The translations under genes and the position numbers were made by a program. Of a DNA stretch of 57,057 nt, positions 1 to 9,019 are shown one piece after another. The stretch comes from Pestalotiopsis fici W106-1 (taxonomy: Eukaryota; Ascomycota; Sordariomycetes; Amphisphaeriales; Sporocadaceae). Where the stretch lies: contig NW_006917093.1 in NCBI RefSeq assembly GCF_000516985.1, positions 4,241,739-4,298,795 on the forward strand, in the 5' to 3' direction. The first letter of the stretch is position 1. Every line of letters starts with the position of its first letter. The notes under the pieces are model-generated. The model worked only from the letters and a program-made list of their open reading frames with translations, was not told where the DNA came from and did no database searches.

Positions 1-441
1 ATTGCGTTCACCAACACCTAGTGCCTGGATTTAGTGGGGACGTCCAGGGTGTCGACACTGCTGGGTCAGCCCACAATGACAACCACAGCGCTGGGAAGGT
101 CAGAAAAGTCACACCACCATCGGCCTACACCGTCGTTGTGTTTGTTGGCGGTGCAAAGTTCTAGAGATGACACGAAAACACTTGGGAGAAAATGAGGTTA
201 TGAATTTTGGATTCTGAACAAACTTAAAAGCAGGACAGAAAGATGCATCTGTGTCACTCCTTTCTTTTGCCATTGAAACATCACCAATCAATTCCTCAAC
301 AAGAGTCACACACACATACACAATCAATCTACTCTATTCTCAGCATTACACAAAGTTTACGGTGCAACGCATCCACTATAACGTCCACTATAAACAAACA
401 CTAAATCAATCCAACCCCTACTACCACCACCAAAGAAAGTC
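1..441. other. non-coding left edge
   Basis: No convincing coding exon is seen on either strand. The last 200 bases before 442 are A/C-rich with repeated CACA motifs and probably hold the promoter and 5' leader of the small membrane-protein gene that follows. A gene running in from outside the window cannot be excluded but leaves no recognisable exon here. Confidence 0.5.
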
Positions 442-806
442 ATGGCTGCCCCACACCCCAGAATGCCCGGCTTCCAGTCCGCTGGATTGCCTAGAGCCCC
501 AAACATGACCAAAGTCGCAACCGGACCGGTAGCAAGGTAAGCGGCTCTGAGAAGTCCAATGATTCTTGCTCGGCACCAATGTCTAACCCCTTCTTTTGTA
601 GAATGCTCCCAACTCTGGTGGTCGTCGGTGCTGTCAGCTGCGTCGTCACATATGTCGGCTCTCAACTGTCTCACAGCAAGAACGAGTATAGCAGAATCTT
701 CGCCCAGCAAAACACTCCAGTGGTTGAGGCCCACAGACGGGCCCAGCTGCAAGTCGAAACCATGGGCGACCCCCGGAAGAGCTTGTTCAACGTTCTGGGC
801 TGGTGA
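442..806 (+). CDS. small single-pass membrane protein, 99 aa
   Basis: Two exons, 442-536 and 602-806, with a 65-nt intron (donor GTAAGC, CTAAC branch point, TGTAG acceptor) that joins an AG|A arginine codon. The start is the first ATG with a favourable context (gtcATGG). The product begins with a Pro/Gly/Met-rich basic segment (about residues 1-32), followed by one hydrophobic helix near residues 33-52 and a polar tail ending in NVLGW. A short basic N-terminus plus one TM segment resembles small inner-mitochondrial-membrane subunits or assembly factors, but I do not recognise the family. The clean splice and a coherent reading through both exons support a real gene; localisation is inference only. 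Confidence 0.7.
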
Positions 807-1523
807 ATAAGACACACAAAATTTTGCATTTGGAGAATCATACCCCTGGAGTTTTGGGAAAGGACATTACAATGATGTAGTCGCCTATTTGGTATTTCAA
901 AAGGTTAACAAAGTTGGTTTTGGAACCACCAGTCATTGCTAGAGCATTTTCCTTGAATAAATCATAATTACAGTTATTTTCAGATATCTTGTCCATTTCC
1001 ATGTCTCGACAATTTCTTTGACCTTGTATAACAAGAAGTCTTTAGTATTCTGTTAACAACAAATGTCCTTCAGGTTACGGTTATTTCAAGTACGTTGTGT
1101 ACTTGCGAGCGGCTTTTTGATTGGCTGACTGCGCAACTTATGCACGATTATACTACGGAGTAATAGCACCGCAACAAAAATCTCATTGCTCCTTAATCAC
1201 TGAGGTACCTAACATCGTAGGAATTTATATATGAGAGGCGGTGATCATTCGTCGAAATATCTCAATTCTATGCGCCGAGGTATTCCTACTGTATTTCGAA
1301 CCTGGATAGATATCATGTACGTACAATGGCGCAGTTCTTCCCCGCATTCTTTTCCCTTACATTCTCTCATCCCGGGGCCCCGAGAATAAACCACTTCCCC
1401 TCTCTCGGCATCGGTTCGTTTTCCGGTTCTCATTCGGCATAATCGATTTGTCGGAACGGAAACTCTTATTCCATGACCTCGAGATAGGCCAAAATCGAAT
1501 CAAGAGAATTGGCGACCGTCACC
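807..1523. other. intergenic, promoter of the SDR gene
   Basis: AT-rich in the first 450 bases (3' end of the small membrane-protein gene), then C/T-rich near 1380-1440, as is common just upstream of fungal genes. No gene, RNA or repeat is seen. Confidence 0.5.
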
Positions 1524-2509
1524 ATGTCGGAAACGTTTACTGTGCAAACCTCTGAGTTGACCAACATTAGGGACAAGGTAGTCCTGATCACCGGGGGGTC
1601 CTCGGGAATAGGACTGGCCACGGCTCAGCTGGTACTGTCGCTAGCAGACACGAACCGCGTCGCCATCCTGGACCGGGCCGCTGCACCCGCGTCCTTGACT
1701 TCATCAAACAACTCGGACAGAGTCCTGTTCCACCAATGCGACCTGACGTCGTGGACCGCGCAGAGGGCCGGCTTTGACGCGGCAGTCGCCAAGTTTGGCC
1801 GCATTGATTTCGTCGTCGCCAATGTGGGACTCAACGAAAAGGGAGTACAATTCTTTAGCGACGAGCTGGACGGCGACGGAAAACTCAAGGAGCCGGACCG
1901 TAGCGTCCTGGACGTCACGTTTACCGCCAATGCCGACACGGTCAAATTGGCGATTCATCATCTCCGCTCCAACAAGAATGGCGGCGGCATCATCATGATT
2001 AGTAGCTTTGCGGGCTATCTGGGGAATGCCGGGGCCCCGTACTACAATGCATCAAAACATGGTGAGTAAACCTCGGAATCCGGGCTCATCAAGTCCCATG
2101 TACTAAAATCCACACGAAAGCCATCGTCGGACTGCTTCGTTCGCTCAAGCCAGAGGTGCCCAAAGTCGGTGTCGCCATCTCGGTGGTGGCGCCAGCCATA
2201 ACATCGACTCCCATGCTGGGCTCGCTCGATGGAAACGTCACCCCGGCGCAGGCCGAGGCGAGACTGACAAACCTTGGCGTCTTGGTGAACCGCGTCGAAA
2301 GTGTGGCCCTTGCCGTGGCGCATCTGATCAATCTGGGCGCCGACTCTAATGGAATGGGAATTTTGGTCCAGGGTGATAGGATGCGAGACGTGGAAAAAGG
2401 ATACGCCAAGAGTAGGTCAACGCTGCTGGGAAAGGAGATGCTGGACATGTTTCGACAGGGATCTGGCAAGGAACTTTATCCGCGGCTCAAGATCGAAGCA
2501 AAGATCTGA
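1524..2509 (+). CDS. short-chain dehydrogenase/reductase (classical SDR)
   Basis: Exons 1524-2061 and 2121-2509 give 308 aa. The 59-nt intron (GTGAGT...AAAG) interrupts the segment just after the active site. The cofactor motif TGGSSGIG is at residues 23-30 and the catalytic YNASK at 174-178, preceded by the usual Ser in a MISSFAG strand. The start chosen is the ATG in ACCATGT; an upstream in-frame TTG is not credible. The overall pattern (15-hydroxyprostaglandin-dehydrogenase-like SDRs) predicts an NAD(P)-dependent alcohol/ketone oxidoreductase acting in the cytosol; the substrate is unknown. It faces the Mid2-like gene tail to tail. It is one of three SDRs in the window, each from a different subgroup. 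Confidence 0.9.
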
Positions 2510-2934
2510 TCCAGTATGTATTAAAGTGTCTTTGAATTATGATCCTATATTAAATACTCTCGTACGGTTTCGTAAATATCCATGACTCTTTGCATGTCCT
2601 TGCTCACGAGGGCAACGAATGTGCAATTGCGTAGTCATGTCATGGAAGATCCAGATGGCGTTATGGTATAGCGCCAAGCATAACGCATCTGCCACCGGCC
2701 GTATTGCTATACTCTGCCTAATCACCTTTATATGCCGATCATGTACCTACTCAACAACTTCGCTCGAAATAACGCGCCGAGACTGTTCTAAGTTTCTCAG
2801 CATTACAAACCAGCTGACAGTTCCATATACACAAGTCTCTCGCCGCGCCTTTGTTGAGTTCGTGGCCATTCGGGATTCTATATCATCTCTTTCAAGTGTC
2901 GTCTCTTTCAATCATGTCGCTATGTTCTCGAATC
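2510..2934. other. convergent intergenic region
   Basis: Separates the 3' ends of the SDR (+) and the Mid2-like gene (-). It holds only short chance frames and presumably the two 3'UTRs. Confidence 0.5.
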
Positions 2935-3908
2935 TCACGCCGGTGCCTCATGGACTTCATTCGGCCTGCCAGTGTCCAGCTCCGAGTAATAATATTGATA
3001 GGCAGGTGTCGATTTGTTGTTGTCCAGTTCTTGTGTCGGCGACACTTGGGTTGGCTGTAAAACTCTCTTTTGTTTCCGCTTCTTGATCATCAAGAAAGCC
3101 ACTGCGCCAATGATCGCAAGGCCGACAAGGCCCACGCCCACAGCGATGCCAGCTATTGCACCGGTGCTCAGGCCATTAGAGCTGCTACTTGCTTCTGAAG
3201 TCGAGCTGGGACTGTCATTGTTCGTGCCCGTTACTGCCGCCGTAGTGGGCGTCTGGCCCAGAATTAGTTATTCAGCCACCTGGAGGACTTGGTGTAGTTG
3301 GTATCTTACCGTTTGAGAGGAGGTGGAGGTCGCAGTTGTCAGATCACTTGCTTGAAATCGGACCTGAATGCTATACGCATTCATACCACCCGCGTATCCC
3401 GTGCTCGTTATTGTTGATGTCAAGCCGCTGCTGATTTTGACGACGGTCCAGGCCGTCGAGGAGGAAGAATCCACAGGGTACACGCAGCCCAAAGTCGATT
3501 CCCATGCATACGATGCGTTGGTCTGGCATGTATAGTCGTATTCTCTACATGGTGGGTTAGTGACTGGGTACACGAGTCGCGTTACCCATGGTTGGTGAGT
3601 AGAAAGGTTGACGAGGCTTACGTTGGGCAGCACGTATACGCCGTCTCGCTGACAGTGCCGATTGCATTGACAGTTCCACATGCCGAGGTGAATCCAGAAG
3701 GACACGCCGGAGCAGGCGAGTAGTATTGTGTTGTGATGCCGGCGTAGCCGCTTGGATAACACGAGGCGGGCTCCAACGGACCGTTGAGGAGATAGTAGTA
3801 ACCTTCTGGAGTTGTGTGGACCTTATAGACCACGTCGAGCTCATCTACGCAGGAAGACGACAGTGGCGCCGTCGTGGTCAAGGCGCCAAGATTCTGACCA
3901 CCGGCCAT
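2935..3908 (-). CDS. Mid2-like single-pass membrane protein with Cys-rich ectodomain
   Basis: Three exons on the minus strand: 3908-3622, 3544-3310 and 3252-2935; introns of 77 nt (CTAAC branch) and 57 nt (ACTAAT branch). The product is 279 aa. An N-terminal half with many Cys and aromatic residues (CVDEL, CYPSG, CPSGF, CCPT, YTCQT) is followed by a Ser/Thr-rich stalk (about 175-200) and the signature junction GAIAGIAVG leading into one TM helix. A basic KKRKQKR stop-transfer sequence and a ~35-residue cytosolic tail come next. This layout is typical of fungal Mid2/WSC-type surface proteins proposed to sense wall or matrix. No classical signal peptide is visible at the chosen ATG, so a type III topology or a missed upstream exon is possible. 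Ligand and signalling role are unknown. Confidence 0.82.
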
Positions 3909-5624
3909 GTTGAACGAGAGCTAGATACTCAGGCAATAGTCGTGATATGACGCGAATATGATGCAGAAAGGGTCCAAAAGCAGAAGAAGAAGCAAATAGT
4001 CCAGGCCCCTGACCAGAGGTGCGGCGATTTTATGTACGTTGCAAACTGAATGTAGGACTGACTGTCAGATGCAAGCGCCCGCGGCCGTGGTACGGGGAGA
4101 ACTCTAAGGAACCCAAGTCCGTGGGATCACCACCCCTGTTCTTCTGGCTCGGACTGCGCATTTTGATCATTGGCTTGTTAAAGAAGCTTCGTTGTCGTCA
4201 GACCAATAGATAGGCGAAGATGGGGATATGGTGGATACTTGAGGTCGGGGTAGCAAAACAGAAAATGCAAGGGACTTGTCAGCAGGTTCTGTAATTTACA
4301 GTCCAGACGGGGGCCCGGACAAGGGGTTGAAGCCGTATCCATGGCATTGTATTTTGCACCCAAGTATCTTCTTTAGCGATGCAACACACGAACGTATGTC
4401 AAGTCTGTGGTTCAGAGACCGGCTCTTCGTCATTTACTGTGCTTGGTCGGGTCGGCGCAAATGTAGGATGTTCCAGCCGGTTTTTCCATTGAACATGCGC
4501 CATCCAGTTTACATCTTTGGTGCTCTCTAAGATTGATTATATTTAGATTTTACTACCCTGATCCATGAATATTGGAACCCCACTATACCCGGGTCCACAC
4601 GCCAAGGATCAGATAGGGATCGGTCACGAAATGAGACGGTGTCAGAGTCCTTGTCCGGATTAATGCATTGAGAACCTCGTAGGGCTGGAGCCAGTGACCA
4701 TGGACTCAAACTCTGTAGCAAGTCTCGCAGAATTGCACCCTAGTTCCCATGACTGCCTGCAAAATGGAGTGCCAAATTGCACCAATCACGCTGGTCAAGC
4801 AATTTTGAATGCCATTGAAAAGGCAGGGCGTCCCCGATTCCTGACTCAGGGGTCAAATTAAGCGAGTAGTAAATGTCAGAATTTCTAAGCAGGAGCATGT
4901 ATGAAAGTATCAGTTCCTCAACATATTATACAGCTCATGGTTGGATAAATGCCGGTCAACTCCATCGATCTGCTCGCCCAGCAGCACTAAGAATAAGGTT
5001 AAAATTACTTCATGACCACCATCCTTAGTTTGGGAGCCAGGATCTTCTTGAGACCCTGACATTCATATTCATTAATCGCACAGACTTACTATCCGGGCTA
5101 ATCGAACAAGCAGGTTTGCCACGCGCAAAGTTGCGGATTTGAACTCCTAGTCGTAATGAACCTGGATGCTTGGAAGTTTGGAGAGTTCGATATGCGAGAT
5201 ACCCGCGACCACAGTAACACCAGGAGGTCAGGATCCTCAACTGGCCGTTCTCTTACATTGTGTTCTAAGCGATTCAACATAGGCTTGCAGCATACGCACA
5301 AGTCATGGATTATAATACAAAAGAGCTAGAATGGCTTATAATATCTACCAAGCTCGGTACTACTCTAAATGGTAAAGTGTCCCCAGGGCTTTAGTTCATC
5401 ACACTGTTACAATGTGTCTGTCACTAGTATTCTCATTGATGGACATTGGCCTTCTAGATGGCATCTTCTAGTCATCGACACGAGCATCTGTACGCTTGCA
5501 AATGTACGAAAGGCGACAGGGAAAGACAAAAGGCTCTTGGTCAGTGGAGCTGAATGTACAGATTGACGCAAATCGCTCATTCTCAAAAGTATGAGTTGAA
5601 AAGTGTACATGACAGTGAGATGTT
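3909..5624. other. 1.7-kb intergenic region without a recognisable gene
   Basis: Short frames occur on both strands (up to 84 codons at 4276-4530), but none shows a family motif, paired splice sites or a convincing codon pattern. The first 150 bases presumably carry the promoter of the Mid2-like gene. No repeat or RNA gene was noticed. Confidence 0.5.
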
Positions 5625-6419
5625 CTACCAAGCGATCACTTTTGGCTCTTCGGGTTTCGCTGCTGCATTGATAAACTTGCCCGAGTCCTCTGGTGTCGCC
5701 GTGTCAATGATGTTGAGCATGGCCAGGACACTGTCCTCAACCTCGAGCGGCGGCTCATTCGGCTTGTCCTTTCGAAACTGCGGCCACTCGTCCGCGACGT
5801 GCTGTCCCATGCGCGTCTTTACCCAGCCCGGGTGCAGAGCAATGGCGATCAGACCATCCTTGTGGTTTTCTAGATGCAAAGCCCGGGTGAGCCAGTTCTG
5901 TGCGGCCCGGCTCGGCCCATAGGCACCGCCAGGGACGGGCTCCATCTCGCCAATGCTACCGACCGACGACGTGATCCAGATGAGCTTTGGATCCGACGGC
6001 GACCTCTGCAAAAGTGGCCATAACCCCTGGAATACCAGCAACGGCGCAATCGTGTTTGTTTCAAATGCGGCGCGCAGGTCCTCCGCCGTTGTTTCGCGGG
6101 CGGTACGCATGGGATGCGCATAGCCGGCGTTCAAAATGAGAACGTCAATGTGGTCTATGCCGAACTGATCTATGGCTGCGCGGACATTGTCGGGCGACAC
6201 GGCCTCGGTAAAGTCGATTTGAACAACATGGAGTACGCTCTCCTCGCCCTTCTCGACGCTGGCAATTTCCTTTTGCAGTGTCTCCGCGGCCTCCTGGCTG
6301 CGAACCGTAGTAATCACGGTGTGATGCGGACGTGCGAGAATGGACTTGACGAGGCCAAGACCAAGACCCCTATTTCCTCCTGTAATGACAAAGACCTTTG
6401 CTTCAGTATTAGTCGCCAT
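5625..6419 (-). CDS. SDR ketoreductase (norsolorinic acid ketoreductase-like), YxxxR active site
   Basis: A single exon of 264 aa. The start is the ATG at 6419 in a strong context (CACCATGG); the open frame upstream has only non-ATG codons. TGGNRGLG (13-20) is the dinucleotide-binding loop, LNAGYAHP holds the NAG motif, and ITSSVGSI the catalytic Ser strand. The family resembles fungal carbonyl reductases related to norsolorinic acid ketoreductase, which reduce aromatic or aliphatic ketones with NADPH. The catalytic tetrad position reads YGPSR (Tyr167, Arg171), so the usual Lys is Arg; the protein may be altered in activity or a scaffold-type paralogue. It lies upstream of an MDR on the same strand and a Zn2Cys6 regulator, suggesting a shared redox pathway (inference). 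Confidence 0.9.
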   Translation of the reverse strand: MATNTEAKVFVITGGNRGLGLGLVKSILARPHHTVITTVRSQEAAETLQKEIASVEKGEESVLHVVQIDFTEAVSPDNVRAAIDQFGIDHIDVLILNAGYAHPMRTARETTAEDLRAAFETNTIAPLLVFQGLWPLLQRSPSDPKLIWITSSVGSIGEMEPVPGGAYGPSRAAQNWLTRALHLENHKDGLIAIALHPGWVKTRMGQHVADEWPQFRKDKPNEPPLEVEDSVLAMLNIIDTATPEDSGKFINAAAKPEEPKVIAW

Positions 6420-7355
6420 GGTGCTGTGTGATGAGGTGCCAATTGAGGCTGGCGGTTGTATAAAACGTAGCGGGAGGAAAAGAAGGAGAAGGAAAGGGGC
6501 GCCAATGCTTGCATCGGTCGAAAAGCGCCTTAAATACACCAATTGTCTTGAGTTATTTTTAGACTGATTGAGGGGTCAATTTTGAAGCCCTAAGCTGATG
6601 CCCATCAGCACAACTGATGGCAATATTGAGTACATACACTTTTGACAAAGTACAGAAGCCTAGATCATAGTGTGGATTGAAAATGGTTTACCAAATATTC
6701 ATTGTCAATCTGCAAATCATTGCATTTCTCCATCACAGATCAGAGCCATGTTTAATCCCTTGTAGAACATGATTTGGTGCATGGAAAGAGGAGTTCCGGA
6801 TAAGATCAAGGTAGACACTCGTGGATGAGTGGACAAGGTAAATCAGGAATTCGAAAATCTAGAGCTTCTATAATCAATCACATCCTTTTCTTCAATGCCT
6901 CGGAATTATTTCGTTCCGTTTGCCTATTGGTGTTGTTGAATGAAGCTTCAATCCGTGGCTAGTCTCTAACCCCTTTTCTGCATGTACCATCTAAACGTCA
7001 GCAAAAGATCATTGCTACAGTTATTCGCAAGTATGAAAATTGAAAGTCTCGCCCTCTAGTAAAGGTACCCTCTACAATATCAATTGAGATTACCTGTCAT
7101 GATTTATGCCGATGCAGGTCAAGGACACCAACGATCAATTGCAGGAGCTCCGACATTCTCTCCTACGTTCAATGTCAACGGCAATCACATATACGTACAT
7201 GATACATCAAGACTATTAATTTAAACTGAAACATCACTCATTTTCTATAATGAACTATGGAACGATTCAAGCAAAACAAGTGGCAGTGAGACGGCTGAAA
7301 AGGGTCAAGCTGTACTGCCCCAAGAATGTCTTGGGCTGTCCCGAGATTTCTCAAC
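6420..7355. other. intergenic between SDR and MDR genes
   Basis: AT-rich spacer of 0.9 kb between two minus-strand genes, holding the SDR promoter and the MDR 3' end. No gene or repeat was seen. Confidence 0.5.
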
Positions 7356-8558
7356 TTAGGCCGGCAAGGGGAAGTTCCTCAGCGGATGGTTATTCTCCGA
7401 CTGGGTATGATCAGTGTGTCCCAGGCTGTAATATCCATCTTCCTGGGCTGGGACAGGGGCCTCTCCAGTGTCCTCGATACGGAACACGTACTTTGAACCA
7501 CTAGCTTCGCCATTCTTTAACTTTTTGAGTCCAGGAATGACACCGTGGAGTCCACCAGGTACTACTTCATATGGATGCGCCGTTAGCCTTCCATCTTGGA
7601 GGAGTCTGCTGAAGAGCCGGGCCCAGGTGTAGCCAAAATCCTTCTTGTCGTTGAAAATGCAAGTGACGTTGCTGCTGATTGCCTTGACACCAGGGGGGTA
7701 CTTGAAGTGTTCCTTTTCCTTGGCAAACAGAGCTGGAGGCAGGAGCGTCGCGACAACTCCGCCATCTAGATTGAGGAAGCGGAGTGTCAGCTCAATCGTG
7801 CCACCCTCGCTGACCGCATCAAGGACGTAGGGGTATCTGCTCCTCAACCCTTCCTTCTGAAGAATCTTCTCGGCTTCTGCGACAACGTCATCCTCTCCTT
7901 TGCGATAGTCAATGACATAATCCGCGAGGCTGTGGGCTAGTTCCGCGGCTTTGCCCGCCACGCCGACAATGGGATAGAACCCAGAAAGGCGAGCAAGCTT
8001 GGCGGCAAACGCGCCCGTCGCCGTGGTGACGCCATAAATGAGCAAAGGGCCTCTGTTGCCACCAGAGTCGGAGTGTTCCAGGTTATAAGGAAGAGGGAGA
8101 CGCATATCAGAGTACAAGGCAGCGGCGGCTGTAAATGCAGCCAGAGGTATAGTGGCACCCTCTTCAAAGGACACGTTGGCTGGAAGGTGGAACGTCGTCC
8201 AGCTGGGAGCCACGGAGTATTCAGCAAATGCACCATCCACGGTATCAAACTCATGATACGCAGCTACACGATCGCCGGGTCTAAAGTCAAAGACATTTTT
8301 GCCGACAGAGTGGACAATGCCAGCCAAGTCATCGCCACTATTTCGAGGCTGGTTTCTCCTGTTTCTACATGAGTCTTATTGCTCAACCCAGAATAAATAT
8401 GCGACTTTGATTTACCAGAGAGGAAACTTCCAATCCTTGGGATTTGAACCAGCTACAACTACTTTGATGACGACTTGGTCTTCGGTTGGAACTGGGATTG
8501 GCGTGTCGATCAGTTGGTACGCCTCAATAGAGCTTTGGACAATGAGTTGCTTCGGCAT
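7356..8558 (-). CDS. zinc-independent MDR oxidoreductase (quinone/enoyl reductase type)
   Basis: Exons 8558-8416 and 8358-7356 with a 57-nt intron that splits a Trp codon (KFPLWRNQP); 381 aa. The N-terminal GroES-like half (to about 150) contains GDDLAGIVHSVG and PGDRVAAYHE. A Rossmann half follows with YGVTTATGAFAAKLA from residue 156, the usual NADPH loop of zinc-free medium-chain reductases. No structural or catalytic zinc Cys/His set is seen, so it is more like quinone oxidoreductase or trans-acting enoyl reductases than alcohol dehydrogenase. The C-terminus carries a polar tail of about 25 residues beyond the usual end. It is transcribed divergently from the Zn2Cys6 regulator across a 461-bp promoter; co-regulation is likely but not shown. 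Confidence 0.9.
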
Positions 8559-8705
8559 GTTCAATCTTCAATTTTGTAAATTCAAGGCAAGTGTTTGATA
8601 ATATTCACAGCCAGGATGAATTCTGCTCATCGATACCGTCCCTATATGATATATAAAGTCCATCAAGTATACTCTCACGCTAGTCTCGATGCGCTTGCGG
8701 TACAG

Positions 8706-8713
8706 TCCGCGGG
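8706..8713. promoter_or_regulatory. CCGCGG palindrome (TCCGCGGG)
   Basis: Differs from the yeast pleiotropic drug response element at one outer base. It sits about 150 bp upstream of the MDR start codon. Binding is inferred. Confidence 0.35.
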
Positions 8714-8912
8714 ATTGGAAAGCTGATTATCAATCAAGACATGCAAGTCTGCTTACGTACCGTCGCCGCCCTCTAGACTGAGCCAATGAGGTAGACCCAT
8801 GAAAGACTCTTCTCATTGGATCATAGGCCATGACCCTGTCAGCCCACCATATTGCTAAGTGCCATATGGTTCTTCACTGAGCCCCTAAATGTTCCCGGAA
8901 CTTGCTCGGGCC

Positions 8913-8920
8913 TCCGCGGA
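8913..8920. promoter_or_regulatory. TCCGCGGA palindrome, identical to the yeast PDRE core
   Basis: A perfect eight-base palindrome made of everted CGG half-sites, the form bound by the yeast Zn2Cys6 proteins Pdr1/Pdr3. It lies 100 bp upstream of the regulator's ATG. CCGCGG also occurs by chance elsewhere in the window, so the location is the main support. Confidence 0.4.
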
Positions 8921-9019
8921 TGATCCTATTCCACACTTCCATGACGTCTAATTACACCACCCTACAATACTACGATTGGTCTATCGCAGATATAGACACA
9001 GGCTTAGCAATCAGAAATT

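Larger units (their letters stand above)
8559..9019. promoter_or_regulatory. divergent promoter, MDR / Zn2Cys6 regulator
   Basis: A 461-bp region between the start codons of the MDR (-) and the Zn2Cys6 gene (+). It contains two CCGCGG palindromes, at 8707-8712 and 8914-8919. Everted CCG/CGG triplets are known targets of Zn2Cys6 proteins, so direct control of both genes by the neighbouring regulator is plausible. Confidence 0.55.

Noticed and set aside
5131..5150. tRNA T-loop-like TTCAAATC on the minus strand
   Set aside because: The flanking bases do not form a five-pair T stem and no acceptor or anticodon arm could be drawn.
6420..6542. N-terminal extension of the YxxxR ketoreductase with a hydrophobic stretch
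   Set aside because: The upstream frame has only TTG/GTG starts, while the ATG at 6419 has a strong context and matches the family N-terminus.
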